Origin: Diphasiastrum complanatum
Taxonomy: Eukaryota; Streptophyta; Lycopodiopsida; Lycopodiales; Lycopodiaceae
Length of the DNA stretch: 64,000 bases
Reading direction: 5' to 3'
NCBI GenBank assembly: GCA_029204225.1
Contig: CM055102.1
Location: 23,219,390-23,283,389 of the forward strand
The notes beneath the pieces were generated by a model, which saw only the letters and a list, made by a program, of their open reading frames with translations, made no database searches and was not told the origin of the DNA. Both the position numbers and the translations under genes were made by a program. Shown piece after piece: positions 46,548-58,170 of the stretch. How positions within the stretch are numbered: the stretch's first letter is position 1; each line of letters begins with the position of its first letter.

Positions 46548-46861
46548 ACATAGATGTCAAACAAATTGCTTTTACAATGTCAAAATTGCTAAAATCTAAC
46601 AAGAATGTGTTGAAGCCATCCTCTCCATCCTCCTCTTGTGCAAAATTTTCATGATCCTCATTGTCTTGGTTCTTCGTCTTATAGCATTCAGAAGCAAAGT
46701 GTCCTTTCTTTTCCACAAAAGAAACACTTTAGCTTAGCTTTGTTCTTGATCTTCCCTTTAGAGGTAGATCCACCATCCTTGACCTCGGCCTCCTTGTCTT
46801 GGTCCTTCTTGAATGGATGACTCTTTTTCTTGCCCTTTGTTGTGAAGTTTGCTTTCTCATC
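46548..46861 (-). pseudogene. Gag scrap of another Copia (left piece)
   Basis: DEKANFTTKGKKKSHPFKK and a broken knuckle KLKCFFCGKERTLCF. It is continuous with 52793-52900 once the element between them is removed. Confidence 0.75.
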
Positions 46862-47474
46862 TGTTGAATTCACACGTGTGGGATGCCCTACACATGTTCT
46901 TTTGATCTCCTAAGCCCAATAATACCATAAAGATCAAACTAGCATTGATTGACAATAGGAAAGCTGATCATACAAGAAATATTATTGTGTTACAAGCATG
47001 CTATATCAACATAATATGAAACTAAGTACAATAATTGCCTCAACTCGGCTAGAGAGAGAATATGAAAGTACAAACTCGAGTAGAGAGAGAGAGCACAAAG
47101 AGCTTAGTCTCCAAATTTGCATAACACACAAAAATCATCATCTTCTCAATGAGAGTACATCACATATATATAGATCCATGGACTCTCCTCCTACTTTGAG
47201 TTGAATTGGAGTTATGAATCCACCTCTCAAGCTATCTAGACTTATTCAAGCCACCTCAATATGTCTAATTGTGCCACCTAGTCTTTTCGTGCATTAAATG
47301 TGGCATGCAAAGTACAAATGGAAATTCCTATGGTAGCTCAAGTTTCTACTTCTACCTACCTTGAATATTTTATTCTAAGATGGGTCTTTACTAAGCCAAA
47401 AGAGCTCAATTCATCTTTGGCATTTTTAGGACCCCTACTTACAACATTAGATAGATTTTTTCAATATCTCAACA
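46862..47474 (-). repeat. 3' LTR
   Basis: 613 bases, TGTTGAATTCACACGTGTGG to ATATCTCAACA, matching 52178-52792. Confidence 0.93.
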
Positions 47475-47492
47475 CTCTTCTTAAAAATGTAT

Positions 47493-47885
47493 CTAATGTG
47501 GATCAAGCATTGATCTTGAGATAAGACCAAGATTAGATCTATGCTTTGAGAAGGCATTTTTGCAAAGTGGCTTTGTGAGAAGATCAACAATACATGAAGA
47601 TGTGTTGACATGTTCCAAGTTGATTTCACCTCCAATGAGCTTTTCCCTTACAAAATGGTGTGCCACTTCTATATGCTTGCTTCTTGCATGAAAAATAGGA
47701 TTGTTTGCAAGAGCTTGGGCCGATATGTTGTCACACTTGATCAAGGGAAGATCATCCTCTTTGATGCACTTTAGCTCCATGATTAACCTCTTGATCCAAA
47801 GCACCTCTTTAGTTGTTGTAGTGAGTGCTTTGTACTCGGCCTCACAAGAAAATAGAGATATGGTATCTTGCTTCTTTGAAGCCAA
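47493..47885 (-). pseudogene. RNase H C-terminal part, after the frameshift
   Basis: KKQDTISLFSCEAEYKALTT to HARSKHIEVAHHFVREKLIG and the end of pol. It is in a different frame from the upstream ORF because of a one-base loss near 47880 (WLQRSK in place of WL.SKKQD). Confidence 0.88.
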
Positions 47886-49573
47886 GACACAAGATTGCCT
47901 CCAAGAAAGATAGTATATGCATTAATGGACTTCCGATCCATTTTATCACTTGCAAAATTGAAATCCAAGTAGCCAACAATGGTTAGATCTTCATTATTGT
48001 ACAATAAACCATAATCTTGAGTAGAAGATATATATCTTAGAACTCTTTTGGCCATCTTCCAATGTTGGATCTTAGGATCTTGCATAAATTGACTCAATTT
48101 GTGCACACAATAGCTCAAATCGGGTCTAATGATAGTAAGCCAAATTAAGGAGCCTATAAGACTCCTATAAAGTGTGATGTCTACGAAGGATCTTTCATCA
48201 CCTTTAATAGGGTCTTTTACATGTTGCTTCACGGGAGTATCTATGCCTTTGCAATTTTGCATATTAAATTTTCTCAACATAGAAAAGACATATCTAGATT
48301 GACAAATAAAAGCATACTCTTCATGAAAATCAATCTCAAGGCCTAAAATGTAATGGATCTCTCCTAGATCTTGCATTTTAAATTCTCCTCCTACTGCATC
48401 CTTAGTTTCTTGAACTAGCATCAAACAACTTCCACTAAGAATAATGTCGTCTACATAGATTAGAAGAATGACAATATTACTACCATCAAACTTTAAGTAC
48501 ATAGAAGGATCATAGTCACTAAGCACAAATCCTAATGAAAGTAGAAAGTTGTTGAGTCTTGAATAACATGATCTAGGTGCTTGCTTCAAGCCATAAAGAC
48601 TTCTAAATAGCAAACACACTATAGATTTATCCTTGATGAATCCTTGAGGTTGTTCCATGTATATCTCCTCCTCAAGATAGCCATTCAAAAAAGCGTTGGA
48701 GACATCAAGTTGATAAAACTTCCACTTAAAAAATAAGGCAAGAGAGATTATGATCATTATTGTCACCATCTTTTCTATAGGAGAAAAGGTTTTCTCATAG
48801 TCAAGGCCATATATTTGTGCAAAGCCTTTATCACATAATCTTGCCTTGTACTTGTTGATGGAGCCATCATAATTGTACTTGATCTTGAACACCCACTTGC
48901 ATCCAATGATGTGCATGTTAGGTGGTGGATCCACTAGCTCCCATGTGTGGTTGGTGATCAAGACATCATATTCAATCTTCATGGCCTCATACCACTCCTT
49001 GGTGTTAAGGGCTTCTTGGACATCTTTGGGCTCCTCATGAGAAACAAAATAAGCATAAGTGGAATCAAGATCCACTTGTTTTCCTTTGTCATCATAAGTG
49101 AGCCTCTTAGGCTCAGATCTTTCCCTCATGGATCTTCTAGGAGTAAAAATCCGAGGACTTCCATCTTCAAATCTCAACCCCTCCATATGTTGATTGTATT
49201 CAATAACAAAAGGTGATAGATTTTGAGGTTGCTTGATCTCGGCCCCTCCTAGATTGGACTTTTCTTCTTCATGAAAAACTACATCTCTACTTTCAATTAC
49301 TTTAGAAGTAGAGAGCATGTAGATTCGATAGGCTTTCTTGTTGGATGAATATCCAACCATTACTCCTTTGCTTGCAAAAGGATCATCCTTCTTTCTCATT
49401 TCCAAGGGAATATGGACAAAGCATATGCATCCAAATACTCTAAGGTGATCAACCTTAGGTTTCTTTAAATAAAGTGCTTCATATGGTGACTTTCCTCCAA
49501 GTGCAACATGAGGGAGTTGATTGCAAAGATAGTTTGAACAATTGATGGCCTCACCCCAAAAGTCTTTTGGCAA
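47783..49573 (-). pseudogene. Copia integrase C-terminus, RT and RNase H
   Basis: FWGEAINCSNYLCNQLPH, the GVMVGYSSNKKAYRI region, linker PRRSMRERSEPKRL, RT with FYQLDVSNAFLNGYLEEE and YVDDIILSGSC (about residue 373), then RNase H up to the frameshift. It is in the same frame as the gag-protease-integrase ORF upstream and separated from it only by the TAA at 49604-49606. Confidence 0.92.
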
Positions 49574-49603
49574 GGATGCCTCAATTCTAATGGTTTTGGC
49601 ACA

Positions 49604-51469
49604 TTAACACAAGGTTCTATTCTTTCTTTCAGCCACCCCATTTTGAGATGGTGTATATGCACAAGAAGACTCCCTTTTAATGCCTTCAAGCTCACAATAA
49701 TCATGAAATTTACTGGAAGTGTACTCACCACCTCCATCACTTCTAAGAATCTTGATTTTGTATGAAAATAGTTTTTCAACTAGAGCTTTGAACTTTAGGA
49801 AATAGTCAACCACCATAGACTTTGAAGGTAGAAGATATAACCAAGTAAATCTTGTGAAATCATCAGTGAAAGTTACAAAGCAAGTAGCAGCACCCTTGCT
49901 CTTTGAAGATGAGAAGTGCACATCCGAGTGTACGAGCTCCAATGGATGTGTAGTCTTAATAGATGACTTTGAAAAAGGCTTCTTATGAGATTTAGATATG
50001 GCACAAGCCTCACATGGCTTGAAATTCTTGGAGATAAGATTAGGCAAGCCAATAGCTTTGGCTTTCTTGACCATGGACACCATAGAATTATAGTTAGGAT
50101 GCCCCAACCTTCTATGCCATAGTTCCTCCAAAGAAATATGAGAAGCAAAAGCACCATCACAAGAGTTAGCATACTCTTTGGGATCAAGCTTGTAGATTCC
50201 ACCATATCTAGACCCAAATGCAAGGATCTCATCATGCTTCTTGATTGTACATGTATCAACATTGAAATTCACATCTAGTCCACTATCAAGCAATTTCCCA
50301 ACACTAATAAGATTTTTTGTTAACTTAGGAACAAAAAGTACTTTAGACAGAGAAAGAACTTTTGATGATGAAAGCTTTAAGGGAATGGTCCCTATGCCTT
50401 CAATAGCACACTCATGATCATTTGTTGTGTAGATGGACTTCTTGGCTCCTTCATAAGGTGTCATGGATGAAAAAGTATGCTTGGAGCTACACATACGTGA
50501 GGAAGCTCCACTGTCAATGTACCACAAACCATCATTCTTGAAAGGTGATGAAGAAAAATTTGAGACCATAAGAGATCCCTCTCCATCACTTGCATGAGCA
50601 TCTTCCTTCTCTTCATTGGAAATGTTGGCTTGCTTGAATTGACTCTTCTTCTTGAAGCAATTGGTGGCATAATGCCCCTTCTTGCCACAAAATAAACACT
50701 TGATATTTTTCTTCTTCTTCTTGGACGTGAAAGCTTGAGAGGACTCATCCTCTTCTCCTTTCACCTTGGAAATACGATTGTTCTTGCTTGAAGAGGGTTG
50801 GTGTTGATTCTTACTTCTTGATTTGTGCTTGTCTTTGGTAAAGAGGGCTTTACCATCAATGTTGAGAGACAGTCTTTCCATTTCCAAGAGTTTATACTCT
50901 TGTCTTGATTCTTCAGAAATGAGCACACTTTCGAGTGCTTCCAAACTTGGTAGCTCCTCCTTAATGGCATAATTCTGAACAAGGTTGTCATATTTCTCCT
51001 TTAACCCATTAAGTATGACTTGAACAAGTTCATTCTGGTTGATGGAGTCTCCTATGCATGACAATTCTCTATGGAGTTCTTTAACTCTCATTACATAAGC
51101 TGAAGCACATTCATCACTTCTCTGTATACTTTGAAAAATTTGGTTTCTTAGTGTTAGAAGTCTAGAAGTATTCTTTGCCTCATAGATGGACTTGAGAGTA
51201 TCCCAAGCATCTTTGGCATTAGTACAATCACCAATTTCTCTTAAGATGTCATTTGAGACATTCATTTTAATATAATGTAGAGCCATCCTAGCTCTCTGTT
51301 TGTACTTTGGAATTTCTTGAGGAATTTGTGGTTCTTCTTCAATACCAAGTACAATATCCATCACATCTTGTAGAATTAAGACAGATTCCATCCTAACCTT
51401 CCAAATTGAGTAGTTGGAGGTTGACAGTCTTTCACTTGCTTCTAATAGAAAGGCACTCATTGAAGTCAT
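49604..51469 (-). pseudogene. Copia gag, protease and integrase core, 621 codons to a premature stop
   Basis: Starts MTSMSAFLLEASERL; gag with SIWKVRMESVLILQ and ALHYIKMNVSND; knuckle CLFCGKKGHYATNC (about residue 260); protease YIDSGASSRM (about 321); zinc region WHRRLGHPNYNSM...CEAC (about 450-485); integrase catalytic Asp in SDVH, SDGGGEY and AERKNR. It ends TLC-stop, where relatives have TLCECAK (GAA to TAA). Gag builds the particle, protease matures it and integrase inserts the DNA copy. All catalytic residues up to the stop look intact. Confidence 0.93.
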
Positions 51470-52164
51470 AAAGAATGTTGAAAATCAAAAAAGATGGATG
51501 AAATAATTGCTGATCTTCTCACTATAGGAACCAATCAAGGTTAAAAAACTAAATCCTATCTAAGACTAAGCAAAAAACTGTGAGATAGATCTCACTAGTT
51601 TGACAATCTCTCTAAAACAAGACTTGAATCATAAAAAAAGATGAAGTATGGCAAAAGTTATGGTTCTCTGAATTTCACAAGTGTGAAATACTCCAAAAAA
51701 TGTCAAATTGACTCAGATACAATCTATTTGTATGAAACAATTTGCCTAGATCCTCTAAATTTTGCCTAAATCACATATAGATGAGATTGGTCAACTTCTG
51801 GATGATTTTTGCGATCATTCAAGCAATAAATGACATGTATTCTTATAACTTTTGATTGGCTTATCCAACTGTCATGATTCAAACTGCATCATATTCTACC
51901 ATTTCTAGCTTTCTAGTGGGCCAAATTGCATAAATTTGGATCTAAGGTGAGAAAGAACCACCGAACTGAAAATGGGCGGATTTCACACGTGCCTACACCT
52001 GAAATTCCGTACAGTACTTGATTAGGACCATTCAAAGTGGTTTGAAGCTCTAAATCACCAGAAAACTGCAAACTAGCTAGAAAGTAGAATCTAGACAATT
52101 CCTAGCTTGAAATCTGATCAAGTTTGCAAACTTTTTCATTAGATTCGCTTGTGAATCTTAGGTA
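51470..52164 (-). other. 5' leader of the 46862-52792 element
   Basis: Untranslated stretch between priming site and gag, with CACACGTGCC near 51985 and a CCGTACAGTAC word near 52007, also present in the leader of the 20107 element (about 21011-21020). Confidence 0.7.
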
Positions 52165-52177
52165 GGCTCTGATACCA
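52165..52177 (-). promoter_or_regulatory. Primer-binding site (initiator Met tRNA)
   Basis: GGCTCTGATACCA on the plus strand, directly next to the LTR. Confidence 0.9.
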
Positions 52178-52792
52178 TGTTGAATTCACACGTGTGGGAT
52201 GCCCTACACATGTACTTTTGATCTCCTAAGCCCAATAATACCATAAAGATCAAACTAGCATTGATTGACAATAGGAAAGCTGATCATACAAGAAATATTA
52301 TTATGTTACAAGCATGATCTATCAGCAGAATATGAAACTAAGTACAATAAATGCCTCAACTCAGCTAGAGAGAGAATATGAAAGTACAAACTTGAGTAGA
52401 GAGAGAGGGCACAAAGAGCTTATTCTCCAAATTTGCGTTACACACAAAAATAATCATCATCTTCTCAATGAGAGTACGTCACATATATATAGATCCATGG
52501 ACTCTCCTCCTGCTTTGAGTTGAATTGGAGTTATGAATCCACCTCTCAAGCTATCTAGACTTATTCAAGCCACCTCAATATGTCTAATTGTGCCACCTAG
52601 TCTTTTCATGCATTAAATGTGGCATGCAAAGTACAAATGGCAATTCCTATGGTAGCTCGAGTTTCTACTCTACCTACCTTGAATATTTTATTCTAATATG
52701 GGTCTTTACTAAGCCAAAAGAGCTCAATTCATTTTGGCATTTTTAGGACCTTTACTCACAAACATTAGATAGATTTTTTCAATATTTCAACA
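52178..52792 (-). repeat. 5' LTR
   Basis: 615 bases matching 46862-47474, followed by TCATC. Confidence 0.93.
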
Positions 52793-52900
52793 TCATCACC
52801 ACCATGTAGTGAAAAAGACCCATTCTTGCATTATGCAACTTATCTATAGAAGGAAGTTGGTCTTGAATAGCAAAAGATTTGACTAGATAAGTGAACTCAT
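52793..52900 (-). pseudogene. Gag scrap of another Copia (right piece)
   Basis: Minus strand reads TYLVKSFAIQDQLPSIDKLH and HNARMGLFHYM, the gag segment before DEKANF at 46861. It is cut on the right by the LTR at 52901. Confidence 0.75.
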
Positions 52901-53546
52901 TGTGAAAGATTTCAGATCCTTAAGATCCAATCTACTTGAATGATCTTTGGTTAGAAAGAGAAATACACTATCAATTTCACCAATGTAGAAAAATCAGCAT
53001 CTACACACAATTTGATATGCAAACACTAATAGAACTTGATCAAACTTGAATGAAATGATTATGTACTATTGTTGTCCGTACAAAACTAGCAAGCTACTAT
53101 ATTTCACACGTGTGGATCCAAAAATAACAAATATAGATCATTCTACACATAGAATTGCAAGCAACCACCAAGATAGTGCGCCAATGGATAGTAGAACCCA
53201 AGAAAACCATGTATAAGCATGAAATGAGATATAGAAGAGAGAAGATGACTCTCTCCACGAGTTACATCCTTTTATAACAGGTCCAAATCCTGTTTGGCCA
53301 CTTGGCTTTCCCACCAAAATGCTAACCCTACCAATTTTGGGTCTAGATTCAATGTCCCCAACTTATTCAAATTGAATCTACTCAAACTCGCATTCTATCT
53401 TTCCCACACTTTCAAAAAGTGTTTATTCAAATGAAATTTAGACTAATGAACTTTGAAAAGTCAACCTCTAAGTCTAAAACAATTTTTGGCCTCAATATGC
53501 CAAATATGAAAATATTGCAAAATGTGATGAAGTTGAATCTTTCACA
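52901..53546 (-). repeat. 3' LTR of the RT-less Copia element
   Basis: 646 bases, TGTGAAAGATTTC to GAATCTTTCACA, then CTCCCTCTTC (complement of a purine tract). A shorter relative is at 60886-61331. It contains TCACACGTGTGG near 53103. No left partner of the CTCAT flank was found. Confidence 0.88.
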
Positions 53547-54102
53547 CTCCCTCTTCAACTAGTTTTAGCATAGACTTTGATAATACTCCAAGTGAAGTCC
53601 TATGCTTCATGAAGAAGTCTTTTCCCAATGCTTTGGTGTAGATATCAGCTACACATTCCCTTGAAGACACATGTTGAAGCTCCACCTCCTTTGCAATGAC
53701 TCGCTCCCTCACAAAATGATATTGTATCTCAATATGCTTGCTCCTAGCATGAAAGATAGGATTGGATGCCATTCTTTGGGCTGATTGATTGTCACAAAAG
53801 ATGATTGGGCTCTCTGAAAAATCCAGTAAGTGAAGATCCTTGATCATCCTCTTGATCCATACCATCTCCTTTGTGCAATGTGTAAGAGCTTTGTACTCGA
53901 CCTCACTAGATGACAATGAGATAGTGGCTTGTTTATTTGACATCCATGATATAGCTCCATCACCTATGAAAATACAATAAGAACTAATGGATTTCCTATC
54001 CATTACATCTCCAGCATAGTCCGAATCTGAAAATCCAAAAAGATTAGGTGATGATCCCTCATATAATATGCCAAAATCTCGAGTTCCAATGATGTACCTC
54101 AA
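53542..54102 (-). pseudogene. Copia RNase H of the RT-less element
   Basis: RYIIGTRDFGILYEG, FSDSDYAGDVMDRKS, SSSEVEYKAL, CDNQSAQ, HARSKHIEIQYHFVRE, ending KLVEEGV with the stop inside the LTR start. It is in another frame than the ORF upstream, so as it stands it would need a frameshift or separate start to be made. Confidence 0.85.
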
Positions 54103-54113
54103 AACTTTCCTTC

Positions 54114-57100
54114 CTAGCTTCCAATGCTCCTAGCATAGTTTTTGCCAATAGAACTTTGATCCATCATAAGAATGATCTTCTTCCTAAGAATAGATCTCCT
54201 TTCAATGATCATGTGATGCTCAAAATAGAAACAACCATAATTGATATAGAGAATAGTGTCCACTTGGGATGTTTCACTATTTCTTACATCAATTTTACAT
54301 GTAAAAATGTGACTAGAACATGAAGAATCAAATAGAATGTAAGTGAGATGATTCCACCATGCTTCCAACTCTGAACTCTCTGAAAAAATACAACAAACAA
54401 ACAATAAATGTGAGTGATCAACTTTTGCTTGCATGTCTCCTCCTCCTTTGTCCTTTGTTGCCTTGTATCCACCATGATACTCCATGAATGAGCCTCCATC
54501 TTCATCTTGCCACAAGAAACCATCAAACCTTGGAAATCCATGAGTAGGTGAGTACATTAATGATGCAAATCCAGCACCACATGACTCCATAAACCAAGTA
54601 GTTTGCACTAGTCCATCTTCAAGATCTACTTGACACAAGAAAATGACCATGAATTCACCAAAAATTGACAATCTCCAAGTATTGGCACCAAGTAGCTCAA
54701 CACTTGAGAACTTAGCCATGGATGAGTGACATAATGAACCTCCAATAGCTTCATTTCCATCAGCAAAATCAGCCAAGAATGCTAGTACAAATCCAACATC
54801 AAAACAATGCTCACCAATGTAGCTAGTTTTACCATATCTTGACAATTTGCACACATCTACATGAAATTGCTCAAACATGAGATAGAACAAGTAAAGTAAA
54901 CTTGAACAACACTTCCTTGCTACTCCTTTGACCTTACTTGAGTCTTCAATATGCTTTAAAAATAGATCCATAACACCTTTGCCAATTACCTCTCCTTTGA
55001 TGCTCTTGACTAGCTCCAAATTGCCACCTTCCCTTTTGACTAGTTGAAGCGCTTCGAGATCAACCTCTTGATCTTCAACTTGACCATCGAAGTCATTGAA
55101 CAAACTTTGTTTTCCAGATCCAATACTTGATTTTACAGCAAGATAACATCCATCCACTTGCATAGCTCCATGTACACAAGAAGATCTTCCAAAAGATGTT
55201 CCAATCTTCATAAGAGATCGATACTCAAGATCCATTGGTTGGATCCACTCCTCTTCTTTCCTTGCTTGATCTACACTTGTAGGATCATCCAAAGTGGTTA
55301 GGAAAGCAACATAATTTCCAGAAGCTACTTGCTTACCCTTTTGATCATATGTGAGCCTTGAAGGTACTTGTCTTTCTCTTGATGTTCTCCTTGGCTTTTG
55401 ACTTGATGAAGGTCCATCATCACCACCATCCAAAGTAGGATCCTTCTCATCAACATCAAGAATGTTAGATCCATCTACTTTACCATCAATCATGCTTGAA
55501 GACACCTTTGGAATGTTTCCCTCATCAAAAATGACATCTCTACCAACAATCACTTTGTTAGTAGAAGGAATGTAAACCTTGTAGGCTTTACTCACCTCAC
55601 TATATCCAATAAAAATACCTCTTCTTGAAGATGGATCCTCCTTGGTCCTATCATCAAGAGTAATGTTGACATAGCATGTGCATCCAAAGGTTCTTAGAAA
55701 GTTGACACTCGGCCTCCTCTTGAATAGCATCTCAAAAGGTGTCCTTCCATCCAAAATAGCACTCGGCCACCTATTGCACAAGAAATTGGCACACAACAAA
55801 GCTTGATCGCAAAATGGTTTGTCAAGATTAGCACTTAACCTCATAGCTTTAGCACTTTCACATAAAGTTCTATTCTTCCTTTCAGCCAATCCATTTTGTT
55901 GTGGGGTCCTTGATGTTGTATACTCCCTCTTGATCCCATGCTCATCACAAAAGGCCTTGAACTTGTTAGATATGTACTCACCACCATTGTCACCTCTCAA
56001 GCACTTGATCTTTGTGGAGAATTGGTTCTCCCTTGCATTCTTGAACTTGACAAAGACATCATACACTTCATCCTTGCTCTTTAGTAGATAGATCCAACAA
56101 AATCTACTAAAATCATCAATGAATGTTACATAAATCTCAGCTCCACTATTGCTAATTGTAGTAAATCCATGAATATCCAAATGTACAAGTTGAAAAGGCT
56201 TTGTAGATCTAGAAATAGATCTAGTATAAGGTAGTCTATGTGACTTAGACAAAGCACAAGACTCACAAACATGCTTGTCATTACTTAAGAAACTTGGAAG
56301 ACCAATCACAACCTTCTTCCTTGCCATTATCTCCAATGACTTGAAGTTGAGGTGTCCCATCCTTTTGTGCCAAACCTCTTGAATAGAAATTTGCTCCCTT
56401 GTAACACATCCAACTTGGTTAGCAATAACACAAGCATCAAGTTTGAACAAATTCTCTTGTCTTTTACCTTTTCCAATCAAGACATCCTTCCTTTTGATCA
56501 AACAATCATCTCCATCAAACTCCACCTTGAGGCCCTTACTTATCATTTGACTCACACTAAGCAAATTCTTGGTAATAGATGGAATAAACAAGACATCCTC
56601 CAAATGAACATTCCTATTTGTAGAGAGAGAAATTGGAATTGTGCCAATCCCTTTGATTGCACACTCACCATCATTGGCCGTGTAGATCACCATCTTGTCA
56701 TCTCCATATGCCAACAAGGAAGTGAAGTACTCTTTGTGAAAGGTCATGTGTGAACTTGCTCCACTATCAATCCACCAAGGATCTAGATCTCCATCATTAG
56801 CAAGCATACATGAAGACATCACAAAAGCATCATCATTTGCATCTTGCACATCCAAACCATCCTCATCAAGAGTAAGATTACCTTGCTTGTCTCCTTGATC
56901 TGTCTTCTTCTTGTAGCACTCACTTGCAAAGTGTCTTTTGATGCCACAATAGAAGCACTTGAGCTTTGATCTATCCTTCTTTTTGCCACTTGAAGAAGCA
57001 TCCACTTGATCTTTCCCTTTAGACCACTTGCTTTTGGTTTTGCCCTTGAATTTGCCCTTTGTGAACATAGCATCCTCTTGAAGTGTCGATGTAGATCCAC

Positions 57101-57665
57101 CTCTTGCTTGAAGCCTATATTCCTCATTGATCAAGATCTCTTGAAGATCCATCAAACTTGGAAAAGTCTTTTGAATAGCAATACTTTGAACAATATTAGC
57201 ATGAGCATCCAACAAGCCATTAAGAATCACTTGAATAAGCTCTCCTTCCTTAATGCTTTCATCTATGCAAGCTAACTCATCATTCAATGCTTTCATTCTC
57301 AAAACAAAAGTACTTGGACTTTCTTCATTATTTTGAAAACAAGAAAAGATTTTCCTTCTTAGAGTCAACACTCTAGAAGTAGACTTGGATTCATAAAGCT
57401 TCTTCAATGAATTCCAAGCTTCCAAAGATGATGTGCACTTACCAACTTCCTTGAGAAGTTCATTGGTAACATTCATCTTTATCATGTGTAGAGCCTTCTT
57501 GGCCCTCTTGTCATACCTCAATTGATCTTGTTGTGTTGCTGGTCTCTTCTCCAAACCTACAACAATATCCAAAACATCATTCATCTCAAGAAGTGACTCC
57601 ATCCTCACTTTCCATAATGAATAGTTACTTGAGGTAAGCCTATCAATGACACTTGTAATATTCAA
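54114..57665 (-). CDS. Copia gag-protease-integrase polyprotein with an X-like domain in place of RT, 1183 aa
   Basis: Gag (residues 1-230, SLWKVRMESLLEM, ALHMIKMNVTNEL), knuckle CFYCGIKRHFASEC (about 237; the usual Gly of GH is Arg), protease WIDSGASSHM (about 300), zinc region VWHKRMGHLNFKSL (about 433), integrase with LDIH, GDNGGEY and AERKNR (about 495-595), then linker RRTSRERQVPSRL. Right after MDLEYRSLMK, the first residues of RT in relatives, the sequence changes. About 360 residues follow that I do not recognise. They resemble the X modules at SGKQSLFNDF and in the pattern DL.L...E...KVKGVARK followed by a hydrophobic stretch. RNase H resumes just after the stop, in another frame. 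There is no YxDD, so the product could make particles and integrate but not copy RNA. The long undamaged frame is striking among these relics. Confidence 0.75.
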   Translation of the reverse strand: MNITSVIDRLTSSNYSLWKVRMESLLEMNDVLDIVVGLEKRPATQQDQLRYDKRAKKALHMIKMNVTNELLKEVGKCTSSLEAWNSLKKLYESKSTSRVLTLRRKIFSCFQNNEESPSTFVLRMKALNDELACIDESIKEGELIQVILNGLLDAHANIVQSIAIQKTFPSLMDLQEILINEEYRLQARGGSTSTLQEDAMFTKGKFKGKTKSKWSKGKDQVDASSSGKKKDRSKLKCFYCGIKRHFASECYKKKTDQGDKQGNLTLDEDGLDVQDANDDAFVMSSCMLANDGDLDPWWIDSGASSHMTFHKEYFTSLLAYGDDKMVIYTANDGECAIKGIGTIPISLSTNRNVHLEDVLFIPSITKNLLSVSQMISKGLKVEFDGDDCLIKRKDVLIGKGKRQENLFKLDACVIANQVGCVTREQISIQEVWHKRMGHLNFKSLEIMARKKVVIGLPSFLSNDKHVCESCALSKSHRLPYTRSISRSTKPFQLVHLDIHGFTTISNSGAEIYVTFIDDFSRFCWIYLLKSKDEVYDVFVKFKNARENQFSTKIKCLRGDNGGEYISNKFKAFCDEHGIKREYTTSRTPQQNGLAERKNRTLCESAKAMRLSANLDKPFCDQALLCANFLCNRWPSAILDGRTPFEMLFKRRPSVNFLRTFGCTCYVNITLDDRTKEDPSSRRGIFIGYSEVSKAYKVYIPSTNKVIVGRDVIFDEGNIPKVSSSMIDGKVDGSNILDVDEKDPTLDGGDDGPSSSQKPRRTSRERQVPSRLTYDQKGKQVASGNYVAFLTTLDDPTSVDQARKEEEWIQPMDLEYRSLMKIGTSFGRSSCVHGAMQVDGCYLAVKSSIGSGKQSLFNDFDGQVEDQEVDLEALQLVKREGGNLELVKSIKGEVIGKGVMDLFLKHIEDSSKVKGVARKCCSSLLYLFYLMFEQFHVDVCKLSRYGKTSYIGEHCFDVGFVLAFLADFADGNEAIGGSLCHSSMAKFSSVELLGANTWRLSIFGEFMVIFLCQVDLEDGLVQTTWFMESCGAGFASLMYSPTHGFPRFDGFLWQDEDGGSFMEYHGGYKATKDKGGGDMQAKVDHSHLLFVCCIFSESSELEAWWNHLTYILFDSSCSSHIFTCKIDVRNSETSQVDTILYINYGCFYFEHHMIIERRSILRKKIILMMDQSSIGKNYARSIGS

Positions 57666-57667
57666 AT

Positions 57668-58170
57668 CTATTGTACTTAGATTTTATTTGAGTCAAATGT
57701 CAAATCTCCTAAATTGTAGGAGATCTCCTAGATTGTAGGAATCTAGAGAGTCAACACTGACCACCAATGAATGATGTGGCAAATTAGATAGATTTTATCC
57801 AAAGTGGATATGGATGAGTGCAATGAGCTATCCCACACGTGTTGGAAGCAGCCTAGATAGAGATTATAATGATTGTGTACTTGATCCATGATGGATCCAT
57901 TGGAGGTTAATCTTGAGAAACATTGATTTGGGAGCAATCTTGTTGTTTTCACTCTCTTAAGCTAATTCTTTGTGGGTGAATGCCTTGTATTTCCTTAGTA
58001 AACTTATTTGCAATTATCAGGCCGTACACTTGCTGTACTTCACATGTGTGAAGCCTTTGGATCATCATATTTGATTGTTCTTGCTTGGATTAGTAGAAAT
58101 TCTCAAGTAGAAGCTAGATTTGGATGCTAGTCTTGATATAGATCAAAGATATGCCGAATTTGGTGAGAGT
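57668..58170 (+). repeat. LTR-like fragment
   Basis: Words shared with other LTR ends: CAGGCCGTACACTTGC, GTACTTCACATGTGTGAAG, GATTGTTCTTGCTTGG. A short duplication TCTCCTAAATTGTAGGAGA / TCTCCTAGATTGTAGGA lies at about 57706-57741. No priming site follows, so it is a truncated copy. Confidence 0.5.

Larger units (their letters stand above)
46862..52792 (-). mobile_element. Nearly complete Copia retrotransposon
   Basis: LTRs 46862-47474 and 52178-52792, target duplication TCATC (46857-46861 and 52793-52797), priming site, and a full gag-protease-integrase-RT-RNase H interior. Only one stop and one frameshift were found. It sits inside the gag scrap of another Copia. This is the best reference for the standard family layout in the window and a relative of the 20107-25267 element. 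Confidence 0.94.
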
